64,000 nucleotides of DNA. It comes from Pseudomonas multiresinivorans (GTDB lineage: Bacteria > Pseudomonadota > Gammaproteobacteria > Pseudomonadales > Pseudomonadaceae). The DNA is taken from the NCBI RefSeq assembly GCF_012971725.1, contig NZ_CP048833.1, positions 5,952,001 to 6,016,000 on the forward strand. Direction: 5' to 3'. The notes under the pieces are model-generated. The model saw only the letters and a program-made list of their open reading frames with translations. It did no database searches and was not told the origin of the DNA. The translations under genes and the position numbers were made by a program. This document shows, piece after piece, positions 17,521 through 26,940 of the stretch; the stretch's first letter is position 1; every line of letters starts with the position of its first letter.

Positions 17521-20500
17521 TTACTGGACCTTGATCTTCGCCAGGGCCGGCTGCTGCTCCAGCGCCTGCTCCTGCGGCGCATAGAGCCGCTGGTAACGCG
17601 CCGGCGGCAGGACAAACTCGCCTTTCTGCGAGAAACGGACCAGATGACGGAAGCGCAGCTCGCCGCCCAGGGTATCGACCGGCACGCCGTAGAACAGGTC
17701 GCCCGGCTCGTTGCGCGCGCGCTCCAGGCTGGTCGCCTCGACGCCGCCCAGGCCGCTGATCTGCAGGCCCCAGGTGGTGCGCTCGACATCCGCACCCGGC
17801 GGCAGCGGCACTTCCAGCATGCCGTAGCGCAGGGCCTGCGCCTGGTCGGTGGTGAGGGTCACTTCGTCCAGGTACAGCTCGTCGCTGGACAGCGGTTTGT
17901 CACCCAGCTCCTCAGCCTTGAAGGCGAAGGCGTCTTCGCCCGGCACCAGACGCAGCAGGCGGCGCTTGATGGTCACCGGCAACTGGCTGGTCGGCGCTTC
18001 GGCGCTGCGGAAGGTCACCGAAGCATTGAGCGGACGCGACGGCGCGGCGCTCAGGTCCAGCTGCGCTGGCACCTCCTTGCCCTGCCATTGCCAGAACGCG
18101 TCACCCGTGGTGCTGTGGCCTTCCTTCCAGTCCGCCACCGGCTTGGGCAATTCGGCGGCCGGGGCCTCGGCCACGGCGCGTTGCATCCAGGTCAGCGCCA
18201 GGGCGCGTTCGACGGTGGACTGCTGCGGCGCCAGGCTCAGCAGCAGTGCGCGAGCACGACTGGCGTCCACGCTACCGCTGTAGAGCTGCACGGCGCGGGC
18301 GAACGGCTGGTCGCTGGTGTTCAGCTTCAGGCGTGCACCATCCAGTTGCTTGGCGAAGCCCGACGGCAGCGCGACCTTGTTCTGCTCGGCCAGGCTGGCG
18401 GTCAGCACGCGAGCCACCGCCAGACCCAGCTCGGAGTCCGGCTGGCCCATGACCAGGCTGTCGTCGCTGTCGAAGTCGTTCACGGACTTCGCTGCCTCGC
18501 CGTTGCCGGCGTTTTCCAGGTCAGTGAGCAGGCCGCTGACCAGCGTCTGTACCGGCAGTTGCATGTCGCGGGCGAAGGCCAGGATCAGCGCACGCTGTAG
18601 CAGCGGCGTGGCGCTGGCACGCGCGGAATAGAGCTCCAGCACGCGCTGCCAGTGCTCCGGCGGCAGCTGGATTTCCAGCGCACGGCTGGCATGCCAGTCG
18701 GCGTAGTAGGCATACGCCGTGAGGAAAGCGTCGTTGTCTTCGCCGCCCCACCAGGTGAAGTAGGCATCCGGGCCTGCCATCTGCACCAGGCGCAGGCGGC
18801 TGGTCTGCATGATCAGGCGCAGGCGATCTCGTACACGCGGCTCGCCACTGGCCAGCATCGGGTAGGCGACGCTCAGCGGCAGCAGTTGGCTGGCTGTCTG
18901 CTCGACGCCGCCCCACGGATAGTCGAGCAGCGAATCCAGGTTGCCGCGCAGCAGGGCCTGGGCGCTGTCATCCAGGCGCAGGCTCACATCGCGAGCATCC
19001 GCCGGTAGCTGCAGCGGCGTGTTCTGGGCGTTGACCTGCAGCGGTTTGGATTGCAGTACCTGCCAGCTATCTGCCACCAGACTGAAGTGCACGCCGAGGC
19101 TGTCGCGAACCTGGCCGTCCTGGCGCAGTTCCACGCTCCAGTCGCCGTCGCTGAGCGGCTGCTTCGGCAGGGCGATGTAGTTGACGCCGCGCTTGAGCTC
19201 CAGTGCCTGGGTCTTCTCCTCGCCGTTGGCGCGGATCAGCAGCTCGGCCTTGGTGTCCTGCTCGCCCTGGTTGAAGACGAACAGGCCGAGGTCCGGCGCA
19301 TCGCCGCTGCGGAAGCGCTTCGGGCCGCTCCACTTCAGGTACAGCGGCTTCTCCGAGCGGATGAACTGCTTCTTCTGGCCGACCTGCCCTTCGTCATCCA
19401 TGGCGCGGGCGGTGATGCGCCAGCGGGTCAGGGAATCCGGCATGCGGAACTTGAACTGGGCCTTGCCGTTGGCATCGGTGACCAGCTCGGGTTCCCAGGC
19501 GGCGGTATCCACTTCCTCGCGACGCGGGCGCTCCAGTACCTTCACGCCACGCTCACTGCGGTTGGCGCGGCCGGGTGCGCTGGGCGTGCCCGGCAAGGCG
19601 ACGTCGTAGCTGATGAACGACAGACTGGCGCTGGTGCGCACGTTATTGCGGCGCGGGTGGTAGAAGAACTGGTCGATGCCCGGCGCGATCTCCGGCTGCA
19701 GCGCATAGATCATCTCGTCCACCACACTCACGGTGAGGTGGCTGGAGACGGGCTTGCCGGCGTAAGTGGTATCGAGATTGACGGTGACTGTCTCGCCCGG
19801 CTCGTAGCGTTCCTTGTCGGTGCTGACGGCGATTTCCACCTGCGGCACGGCGACCTTGATCCCGGCGTTCTGGAAGCTGTAGTCGCCGCTGCGGGTGTAG
19901 AGCACGGAGAAGGTCAGGTTCGGCGAGAACTCGGCCTTCACCGGAATGCGCGCGCGGTACTGGGTCGGGTTGAGCTTCTCCAGCTTCAGCCAGTCGCCGC
20001 CCTTGGACAGCAGCGCGGTGGCTTCGACCTTGTCACGCTCCAGCGACAGCAGCGCGTCGTCTACCGGCTCAGGGAAGGTGATCAGCGCCAGCGCTTCCTC
20101 ACCGGCCTTGTACTCGGCCTTGTCGAGGACGATTTCCACGGTGCCCGGCACGGCCTTCACGCCGTCGCCGCTGACCGAGTGACCAGTACCGCCGAGCAGT
20201 TGGCCAGCCTTGTCGCGCAGCTCAACGCTGTAGGTGCCGGGCTTGTCGAAGGTGATGGCGAACTTGCCGTCAGCCACCGCGCCGTCGCCGCTGCTGCGAT
20301 CTTCCAGGCGAAGCCAGCGGTAGGCGGTCGGCTGGATCTGAGTCTGCTGTTCTGCGGCGTAGCTGAACTCGACCTTGTCGCCGGCGGCGCTGAAGCGCTG
20401 CGGCGCACTCAGGCGGTAGCGCGCGGCGCCACGCTCGATGAGGATTTCCTTGCTGGTCTTCACGCGGTACGCGGCGCCGTCGCTGGCGAACACGGTGAGC

Positions 20501-22074
20501 ATGTAGCGGCTGGGCTTCTCCGCCGCCGGCAGGTCCAGCGCGGCGCGGCCCTGGGCATCGGTGGTGATCTGCGCGCTGGACAGCTCCACGGGGAACTGGC
20601 CGAGGTACTGCAGTTCGTTATCCACCATGGACAGCTGCTGGGCACGCAGGCTCAGCTCCAGGCGTGCATTGGCCACCGGCTTGCCGTCGGGGTAGAGCAG
20701 GATCAGGTTGCCCTTCACCGGCTCGCCGGTCTTGAAGTCCGGCTTGGCGAGGTCGAGGGAAATCTCGAAATGCGGCTTGATGTACTCGGCAACCCGGAAG
20801 GCGCTGCTGTAGGTCTGGTCGCGGTAATCGAAGCGCAGCTCGTAGCCGCCGGCCACGGCGTTGGCCGGCAGCTGGAAGCGGCCGCTGGTGCCGCTCTTGG
20901 CGTCGTACTTGAGATCCAGCGTCTGCAGCGTGGTGCCGGCGGCGTCGATCACCGACAGGCGCAGCGGGGCAGCTTGCGGAGCCTGCGATTCGCGGGAGTT
21001 CTTGAACTCGCGGCCGACGATCTTCAGCGATACCCAGTCACCCGGACGGTACAGCGGTCGGTCGGTGAAGGCGTAGAGCTTGGTGTCGTAGATTTCGCTG
21101 TCGTAATAGAAGTTCTCGGAGACGAAGACACCGCCCTCCTCGTCCTCGCCGATCACGAAGGAGCGTTCCGGGCTGACGTGCTGCAGGCGCAGCAGGCCAT
21201 CGGCGTCGCTGCTGCCGCTGCTCATCACGCCCAGGCCGTCGGTCCACAGCACCTTGGCGCCGCCCACCGGCGTGCCTTCATGCTTGCGCGCGGTCCACAC
21301 CAGCAGCTCGCTGCCGGCGATCTTGCTCACCGCAACGCTGTTGGAGACGAACACCACGGTGGTGGCGCGGTATTTGCCAACCAGCGCCTCGACCAGATAG
21401 AGGCCGGGTTTCAACTTGCCCAGCGGCACGTAGACGTTGCCGGGAGCGACGTTGATGAACTCGCTGGAGGAACCGGCAAGGGTGACTTCCTTAGGCGGCT
21501 GGATCGGCTTGGCGTCCCACAGTGGATAGCGGAACTGGCTGACCATCGGCAGGCCGGGGATCGGCGCGTACTGTGGCTGGGCGTCATACGGCGTGGGGGC
21601 GCGCATGGCATTGCCCATCTTCAGCTCGGGCACCACTTCGGTGACCTGCTGGCGCGACTCGTAGGAGAAGGTCCGCTGCATCACCCGACGCGACTTGCGG
21701 TACCAGTTGTCCCACAGGTAAGCCAGGGTATTGGACAGGCCTTCTCCCTTGAACTGCCCCTCGGACAGCACGCGGTGCAGGTTCTTCTGGCGCTTGAGGA
21801 AGTCCAGCGGCTGGTCGATGCGGTAGACGCGGATGTCCGCTCCGCCGTATGGCTCCATGCGGTAGCGACGGTAGTCGCGGCCCGGCGCTTCCAGGCGCAC
21901 CTTGGCCACCTCGTCGGAAGCGAAGCTGGAGTCGGCCAGCAGGAAGAACGACTCGCCGGCCATGGGCGTGTAGTTGCTCGCCGGGACGTCGTCGTCCGCC
22001 TGCACGATCGCGGGCGCGGCGGCGAACAGGCCGACGCAGGCCAGAGCAGCGGCAATGCCGCGCAGCGCATTCAT
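17521..22074 (-). CDS. magD: MagD, bacterial alpha-2-macroglobulin without thioester Cys
   Basis: This 1517-residue protein of the YfaS/MagD group starts with signal peptide MNALRGIAAALACVGLFAAA. The MG domains contain FTDRPLYRPGDWVSLKIVGR and VSVVDEMIYALQPE, and the A2M domain contains DSLTRWRITARAMD. The thioester site CxEQ of ECAM-type proteins is GVEQ here (Gly1056 in YPWGGVEQT), so covalent protease trapping by a thioester is not expected. P. aeruginosa MagD is known as a periplasmic A2M protein made from a six-gene operon. The ATG at 22074 overlaps the magC stop (ATGA); the longer frame up to 22152 lies inside magC. Confidence 0.93.
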   Translation of the reverse strand: MNALRGIAAALACVGLFAAAPAIVQADDDVPASNYTPMAGESFFLLADSSFASDEVAKVRLEAPGRDYRRYRMEPYGGADIRVYRIDQPLDFLKRQKNLHRVLSEGQFKGEGLSNTLAYLWDNWYRKSRRVMQRTFSYESRQQVTEVVPELKMGNAMRAPTPYDAQPQYAPIPGLPMVSQFRYPLWDAKPIQPPKEVTLAGSSSEFINVAPGNVYVPLGKLKPGLYLVEALVGKYRATTVVFVSNSVAVSKIAGSELLVWTARKHEGTPVGGAKVLWTDGLGVMSSGSSDADGLLRLQHVSPERSFVIGEDEEGGVFVSENFYYDSEIYDTKLYAFTDRPLYRPGDWVSLKIVGREFKNSRESQAPQAAPLRLSVIDAAGTTLQTLDLKYDAKSGTSGRFQLPANAVAGGYELRFDYRDQTYSSAFRVAEYIKPHFEISLDLAKPDFKTGEPVKGNLILLYPDGKPVANARLELSLRAQQLSMVDNELQYLGQFPVELSSAQITTDAQGRAALDLPAAEKPSRYMLTVFASDGAAYRVKTSKEILIERGAARYRLSAPQRFSAAGDKVEFSYAAEQQTQIQPTAYRWLRLEDRSSGDGAVADGKFAITFDKPGTYSVELRDKAGQLLGGTGHSVSGDGVKAVPGTVEIVLDKAEYKAGEEALALITFPEPVDDALLSLERDKVEATALLSKGGDWLKLEKLNPTQYRARIPVKAEFSPNLTFSVLYTRSGDYSFQNAGIKVAVPQVEIAVSTDKERYEPGETVTVNLDTTYAGKPVSSHLTVSVVDEMIYALQPEIAPGIDQFFYHPRRNNVRTSASLSFISYDVALPGTPSAPGRANRSERGVKVLERPRREEVDTAAWEPELVTDANGKAQFKFRMPDSLTRWRITARAMDDEGQVGQKKQFIRSEKPLYLKWSGPKRFRSGDAPDLGLFVFNQGEQDTKAELLIRANGEEKTQALELKRGVNYIALPKQPLSDGDWSVELRQDGQVRDSLGVHFSLVADSWQVLQSKPLQVNAQNTPLQLPADARDVSLRLDDSAQALLRGNLDSLLDYPWGGVEQTASQLLPLSVAYPMLASGEPRVRDRLRLIMQTSRLRLVQMAGPDAYFTWWGGEDNDAFLTAYAYYADWHASRALEIQLPPEHWQRVLELYSARASATPLLQRALILAFARDMQLPVQTLVSGLLTDLENAGNGEAAKSVNDFDSDDSLVMGQPDSELGLAVARVLTASLAEQNKVALPSGFAKQLDGARLKLNTSDQPFARAVQLYSGSVDASRARALLLSLAPQQSTVERALALTWMQRAVAEAPAAELPKPVADWKEGHSTTGDAFWQWQGKEVPAQLDLSAAPSRPLNASVTFRSAEAPTSQLPVTIKRRLLRLVPGEDAFAFKAEELGDKPLSSDELYLDEVTLTTDQAQALRYGMLEVPLPPGADVERTTWGLQISGLGGVEATSLERARNEPGDLFYGVPVDTLGGELRFRHLVRFSQKGEFVLPPARYQRLYAPQEQALEQQPALAKIKVQ

Positions 22075-22703
22075 CGGGTCAGGAAGGACAAGCGATAGAC
22101 GCCGATAAAGTTGGGATTGGATTCGTCGGGTATCCATCGGGTGTCCTTCCATGTCATGAGTTGTTGCAGGCTGACCGAGCGCATGCCGTTGTCGGTCGCC
22201 GTACGAGTGCCGGTGTGATAGGCGATGTCGCGGCCCATCCAGATCATCAGATGCTGGTCATCGCCTTGGTCGAAGAACATCAGGTCGCCGGGGCGCGCCT
22301 GGTTGAGGTCGCGGCCAACGAACTGGCTGTTGTACTGAACGAGTTTGATCGCGTTGACGTAGGGGCCGGTCTCGCCGCCGCCCTGCTGCCAGCTCTGCGC
22401 GAGGTTGCGCTGCGCGTCGCTAAGCTCCAGCTCCGGCGGCAGGTAGCGGTTGGACATGCCATTGGCGCGCAGCCACTTGGCGTCGTGAACCTTCAGCGCC
22501 TCGTTGGCGGCGAAGCGCACCAGCCCCGCGCAGTCCTGCTGGTACCAGCGCGGGTTCGGGCCGCGGCGCAGCTGCTCCTCGGCGATGCGCACGAACCAGG
22601 CACGGAACACCTGGGTCTGCTGCGCATCCAGTGCCGGCTCAGCCGCATGTGCCAGTGTGGCGACAAGCAGACCGGCAAGCAGTGTGAGGGGTTTGCGGAT
22701 CAC
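22071..22703 (-). CDS. magC: MagC, DUF1175 protein with NlpC/P60-like motif
   Basis: This 210-residue exported protein corresponds to E. coli YfaT (DUF1175). I chose the GTG at 22703 because it forms a GTGA overlap with the magB stop and begins a signal peptide (IRKPLTLLAGLLVATLAHA). An ATG at 22736 inside magB is possible. The body shows DCAGLVRFA, then PGDLMFFDQGDDQHLMIWMG and YHTGTRT, a Cys followed by a His in the spacing and context of NlpC/P60 peptidases. It may therefore be a wall peptidase or a degenerate relative. Confidence 0.82.
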   Translation of the reverse strand: MIRKPLTLLAGLLVATLAHAAEPALDAQQTQVFRAWFVRIAEEQLRRGPNPRWYQQDCAGLVRFAANEALKVHDAKWLRANGMSNRYLPPELELSDAQRNLAQSWQQGGGETGPYVNAIKLVQYNSQFVGRDLNQARPGDLMFFDQGDDQHLMIWMGRDIAYHTGTRTATDNGMRSVSLQQLMTWKDTRWIPDESNPNFIGVYRLSFLTR

Positions 22704-24451
22704 AGCGCCTTCCAGTCCAGCGGCAGCCACTCCCATTCGCCGCTCGGCTCGCTGCCGGCCGGCAGGGTCAGGGCGTAGGAGCCGTTACCGGCGAGAGTCT
22801 TCAGGCGCGGCAGGAGCAGCGTATCGGCGGCGTTGCGGAACACCGGCTCGAGGTCCTGCGGCAGGCTGTCGAGGGTTTCGCGCTTGAGCAGCTCGGACAG
22901 CGTCTTGGGCGCCAGGTAGGCCGGCACCAATGCATCCTTGGGCAGCACGTCGGCCAGCGGCGGGTAGCGTTTGGCCAGGGTATTGCGCGCCTTGTCGAGC
23001 AGCTTGTCGTCGATGGAGAACAGCAGGGTGTTGCCATCGCGCAGCAGGCTGACACGGAAGAAGCCGTTGCCACTGACCTGGTCGGGATTCTCCGCCGCGC
23101 TGGCCGGGTACTGGCCGAAGCGCGAGCTGACCTGGCGCTGCCAGAGACGACCATCGCCTTCGGCACGACTTTCCACCTCGAAGGCGCCCGCCTCCACATT
23201 GGCCTCGTAGGCACCGATCATGCTGCCGAACAGCTTGCCCAGTTGATCGTCCAGCTCTGGGCTGGCGGGCGCATCGAGCTTCACCGCGAGCAGCGGCGAG
23301 TGCAGGCGCGACTCCGGGTACCAGCAGAGACCGGCGGCACCGGAGAGGTGCTCTGAGAAGGCGGCGGCCATCTTCTGCTCGGCGCCCAGCTTGACCAGCA
23401 TGTTGTCGTACAGCCCCGGCGTCACCGGAAGAGCGACGCAGGCGCTGGCTCCCATGGGCATGGCCTGCCAGACGGGGGTGAAATCCAGGTCCGGCTGGCG
23501 GGCGACTTCATTGAGCGCCAGGTAGCTGTGCCAACCGTCCTTGCCCTGTTCGAAGCGCACTCCGGCGAAGGTCGGGATCAAGCGCTGGTAGCCCATGGCG
23601 AGCACGCCGGCGCCCAGGGTGATGCGCTGCTTCAGCTCGCCGCGCGGCTCCAGGGCGAAGTCCTTGGCGAACAGCGGCTCACCTTCCAGCGCGGTTCCCA
23701 GGTCCTTGGCAACTGCCGCATCGGGCTCGCCGAGGTTGTCGTAGTCCGGATTGGGGAAGAGCATCTTCGGATTCGACAGCACCAGCATCTGGTCGCCACG
23801 GGAGACGAACAGCAAGGTTTTCTCCGCGCCGTAGCGCAGGCTGTAGACCGGCGTGGCGGCGCCTTTCACCTGGATCTCCGAGACCTTCTTCAGCTGAGTA
23901 TCGTCGGCAGCCACCTTGGCCAGCGGCTCCAGAACCTTGGCCAGGCCGCCGCGCTTGAGGACCACCATGAAGTCGCGCAGGCGGCCATCGGCGCCGCGCC
24001 ACAGGGCGACCTGGGCCGGCTGGTCGAGCAGTTCCTCGATCACGCTGTCCTTCAGGGTCAGGTCGTGCTCGTAGACGATGCGCCGCAGCGTGCCGGTCAG
24101 GCCCAGGCGGTCGGCGTTGTTCTCGTAGTAGAAGACGAAGTCCTCGGTCAGCACGTCGCGCAGCAGCGGCACTTCGAGCACCGCCTTGGGCAACTGGCTG
24201 AGGGAGGCGCTCTCGATCAGCGCGTCCGGGCGCTTGAGGTCACGCACCACTTCCGGACTTTCCGGCGCCTCCAGGGTGCCCACCGGCGCCGAGTGGAAGG
24301 CGGGGATCAGGCCGAAGGCCAGGGCCAGACCGCCGGCGACCAGCGCGGCAGCAACCACACCGATGGCGATCAGCGGCCCACGGCGCGGCGCTTGTGCTGC
24401 CGGCGGCGTGGGAGTGCTGTCTTGACTGCTGGAGGGCGTATTGTCGCTCAT
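22700..24451 (-). CDS. magB: MagB, DUF2138 membrane-anchored periplasmic protein
   Basis: This 583-residue protein has a low-complexity N-terminus (Ser/Thr/Pro/Gln), one membrane helix (about residues 26-50, LIAIGVVAAALVAGGLALAF) and a large periplasmic part. It matches E. coli YfaA (DUF2138) in size and position. The ATG at 24451 was preferred over 24472 because GGGA lies about 11 bases upstream. It is followed by magC with a 4-base overlap. Function unknown; a role as an inner-membrane partner of MagD is an inference from the operon. Confidence 0.82.
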   Translation of the reverse strand: MSDNTPSSSQDSTPTPPAAQAPRRGPLIAIGVVAAALVAGGLALAFGLIPAFHSAPVGTLEAPESPEVVRDLKRPDALIESASLSQLPKAVLEVPLLRDVLTEDFVFYYENNADRLGLTGTLRRIVYEHDLTLKDSVIEELLDQPAQVALWRGADGRLRDFMVVLKRGGLAKVLEPLAKVAADDTQLKKVSEIQVKGAATPVYSLRYGAEKTLLFVSRGDQMLVLSNPKMLFPNPDYDNLGEPDAAVAKDLGTALEGEPLFAKDFALEPRGELKQRITLGAGVLAMGYQRLIPTFAGVRFEQGKDGWHSYLALNEVARQPDLDFTPVWQAMPMGASACVALPVTPGLYDNMLVKLGAEQKMAAAFSEHLSGAAGLCWYPESRLHSPLLAVKLDAPASPELDDQLGKLFGSMIGAYEANVEAGAFEVESRAEGDGRLWQRQVSSRFGQYPASAAENPDQVSGNGFFRVSLLRDGNTLLFSIDDKLLDKARNTLAKRYPPLADVLPKDALVPAYLAPKTLSELLKRETLDSLPQDLEPVFRNAADTLLLPRLKTLAGNGSYALTLPAGSEPSGEWEWLPLDWKAL

Positions 24452-24489
24452 GGATCGCTTGTCCCGTGTCATCCCTGCGAGGGGCGAAT

Positions 24490-25302
24490 TCAGTAGTTGA
24501 AGGTCTTCACCAGCACCAGATCACCGATGGTGCGCATGGGCACCACGAAGGTCTCGCGCTTCTCGTTGACAGTGTTTTCGTTGAACACCAGATTGATCTC
24601 GGCGGTGATCACGTCCTGCTCGTGATTGCCTTCCTGGAAGTTGTAACCCTGGCTAGCGCTGTAGTTGCCCCAGTAGTTCACATAGACCAGGTAGGTGCCG
24701 TGCAGCGGCGCAGCCATGGTGAACATTTCCGGGCCGGGGCCGTCAACGCCGTCCGGGTCGAGGCCGCCGCCGTTGCTCAGGCGCGGGTTGGCCCAGAAGG
24801 CATGCTGGCCGTCGGGCGTGACGATATGCAGGTCGAGTTCGGCCTTGGGGTCGTTCCAGCCCAGGGCCAGGCGGATGCGCGGCGGGATGCGGCCATTGTT
24901 GGCTTCGTAGAACTGCACGCGCTTGAGGGATTTGCCGTGGTCGCTGCTGACCGCAACGCTGTTGCTACCCGCGCCGAAGTTGTAGGGGCGAACGAATTTG
25001 CCTTCGGCATCGGTGTAGAGCGGGAGAGGATTGCCGTTGACCACCAGGCGCTGGGCACGGTCGACGCCGGAGACTTCGCGCAGGTGCCCTTCGATCAGGC
25101 TGCGGCCACGAACACCACCACGGTCGATGGGAGGCGTGGGATAGGCCACGCGCGGCACGCTGGGATCATCCGTCAGGCCGGAATAACGCCAGCCGGCAGT
25201 AGGGCTGGAAAGGTCCGCACCCGGTTCGGCAGCGACCGTCGCAGCCAGGAGACTGGCTGACAGAATAAAGACGGCACGAACCATCCGACGCGTGAGCTGC
25301 AT
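24490..25302 (-). CDS. magA: MagA, DUF2135 periplasmic protein
   Basis: This 270-residue exported protein is the first gene of the mag operon. The ATG at 25302 has AAGGA 6 bases upstream and begins a signal peptide MQLTRRMVRAVFILSASLLA. The DUF2135 domain shows AELDLHIVTPDGQHAFW and YLVYVNYWGNY, closely parallel to MagF. A Gly/Pro-rich stretch precedes it. No catalytic motif is seen. The DUF2135 domain occurs beside bacterial A2M genes, so a scaffold or regulator role is plausible but unproven. Confidence 0.85.
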   Translation of the reverse strand: MQLTRRMVRAVFILSASLLAATVAAEPGADLSSPTAGWRYSGLTDDPSVPRVAYPTPPIDRGGVRGRSLIEGHLREVSGVDRAQRLVVNGNPLPLYTDAEGKFVRPYNFGAGSNSVAVSSDHGKSLKRVQFYEANNGRIPPRIRLALGWNDPKAELDLHIVTPDGQHAFWANPRLSNGGGLDPDGVDGPGPEMFTMAAPLHGTYLVYVNYWGNYSASQGYNFQEGNHEQDVITAEINLVFNENTVNEKRETFVVPMRTIGDLVLVKTFNY

Positions 25303-25472
25303 GAACATTCCTTGATCGTGCATTGCGGGGGAGCCAAATGTAACCGGTCTTGTCGACGCGCGGAACGCGCCATCGCGCGGCGTTGCGACACAGAGCGATC
25401 TTTCAGAAATTTCCTACACGCAAAATGGCTTTTTGCGTAACACCACTTGGAAGAGCCTCGCCTCCGCGCAAG

Positions 25473-26414
25473 TCACATCCACCCACCCCATTGCAGAACG
25501 AAGATGCCGACGTTGGTCGTCAGCGCTGCCACCAGGGTGGTGATGACGATGATCGACGCCGCCAGCTCGTGGTTGCCATTGGCAGCACGAGCCATGACGT
25601 AGCTGGCCGCAGCTGTGGGGCTGGCGAAATAGAGGAAGAGCACGCCCAGTTCCGCACCACGGAATCCCAGCAGCCAGGCGCCAGTGGTGCAGATCAGCGG
25701 CAGCCAGATCATCTTCATCAGGCTCGCGCTGATCGCCAGGCCGCCGCTCTCGCGCAACGAAGCCAGCGACAGGGTGCCACCGATGCACACCAGCGCCAGC
25801 GGCAGGGTCATCTGGGCGAAGTAGTCGGCGGAGGTCAGCAGCCACGCCGGCAGGCCAATCCCGAACCAGGAAAACGGCAGCGCCGCCAGCACGCTGATGA
25901 TCAACGGATTGCAGATGACGTTGCGGGCGATGCTCAGCGGGTCGGACTTCATACTCGGGCTGTAGATCGCCAGCACCACCGAGGACAGCGTGTTGTAGCA
26001 GAGGATCACCAGAGCGGCGAGGACCGAGCCCAGCGCCAGGCCGTGGTCGCCATAAAGGCTGGTGGCCAGCGCCAGACCGATGATGCCGTTGTTGCCGCGG
26101 AACGAGCCCTGCACATAGACGCCGCGCTCGACGCGTGGCACTCGCCAAGCCGCCCAACCCCAGGCCAGCAGGAAGCCCGCCAGGGTCGCTGCGCAGAAGT
26201 ACAACAGTACCTTGGGGCGCGCTGCGCTGTGCAGGTCGGAGTGGTAGATGCCGAGGAACAGCATCGTCGGCATGGTGGCGTTGAACACCAGTGCCGAGGC
26301 GGTCTGGATAAATTCCGGATTGATCGCCCCGACGCGGCGCAACAGCACGCCCAGGAACAGCATGGCGAAGACCGGGGCGGTGATGGCGAAGGTCTGGAGC
26401 AGCAGGGCAAGCAT
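25473..26414 (-). CDS. AEC family (auxin efflux carrier-like) transporter
   Basis: This 313-residue inner-membrane protein has about ten hydrophobic segments and the AEC-family (Pfam Mem_trans) pattern: N-terminal PVFAMLFLGVLLRRVGAI, central NPLIISVLAALPFSWFGIGLP and C-terminal conserved Asn/Pro positions. Bacterial relatives move dicarboxylates such as malate or malonate; none has been proven for this one. It reads in the same direction as the mag operon 170 bases away, but no promoter was identified with confidence. Substrate unknown. Confidence 0.85.
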   Translation of the reverse strand: MLALLLQTFAITAPVFAMLFLGVLLRRVGAINPEFIQTASALVFNATMPTMLFLGIYHSDLHSAARPKVLLYFCAATLAGFLLAWGWAAWRVPRVERGVYVQGSFRGNNGIIGLALATSLYGDHGLALGSVLAALVILCYNTLSSVVLAIYSPSMKSDPLSIARNVICNPLIISVLAALPFSWFGIGLPAWLLTSADYFAQMTLPLALVCIGGTLSLASLRESGGLAISASLMKMIWLPLICTTGAWLLGFRGAELGVLFLYFASPTAAASYVMARAANGNHELAASIIVITTLVAALTTNVGIFVLQWGGWM

Positions 26415-26481
26415 GGGAAGCGGACATCAGGGCGACGGGGGCAGAATCATAGCAAGCTATGTACCCGCCCCACAGGATGAA

Positions 26482-26922
26482 TCACACCTGCGCGTCGGTC
26501 GCTTCGCCCCAGAGCGGCGCCGGCAGTTCCAGCGGTTTGGGCGACTCGCCTTCGGCCAGGCGAGTCAGCTTGCCGTCCACGGTGGCGCCGTTCTCCATGC
26601 TCAACTGGCGATACTGGATATTGCCGACCACACGGGCGTTGGAGTGCAACTCCAGCAGGTGTTCGACGTACAGGTCGCCAATGATGGTGCCATCGATCAG
26701 CGCGTCGTAGCTGCTGACATTCCCCTCGATCCGACCTTCCGCACTGAGCGCCAGCAGGCTGGCGGCGCCGGGCTTGTGGCAGACATTGCCTTTCACGGTA
26801 CCGAGAATCTTCAGGCCGTCCTGGAACTGCATATCGCCGACCAGATCGACATTGCCCGAGAGCAGGCTGGAGAACTTGTCCACCGACACCTGCGGGCCTT
26901 TCTTCTTGCTGCTGCTGAACAT
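26482..26922 (-). CDS. Bactofilin (polymer-forming cytoskeletal protein)
   Basis: This 146-residue protein is a bactofilin: a short charged N-terminus (MFSSSKKKG), then a right-handed beta-helix with evenly spaced turns (GTVKGNV, GRIEGNV, GTIIGDL, ARVVGNI, ATVDGKL). Bactofilins form nucleotide-free filaments on the inner membrane and often recruit wall hydrolases. AGGA lies 7 bases before the ATG. It ends a three-gene block with a coiled-coil membrane protein (18-base gap) and an M23 peptidase, suggesting a joint role in local wall remodelling. Confidence 0.92.
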   Translation of the reverse strand: MFSSSKKKGPQVSVDKFSSLLSGNVDLVGDMQFQDGLKILGTVKGNVCHKPGAASLLALSAEGRIEGNVSSYDALIDGTIIGDLYVEHLLELHSNARVVGNIQYRQLSMENGATVDGKLTRLAEGESPKPLELPAPLWGEATDAQV

Positions 26923-26940
26923 CGCAATTCCTCGCGCGTA

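Noticed and set aside
19051..22098. 1015-aa plus-strand open frame over magD
   Set aside because: Shadow of magD; composition is Leu/Ala/Gly/Arg-rich without any domain.
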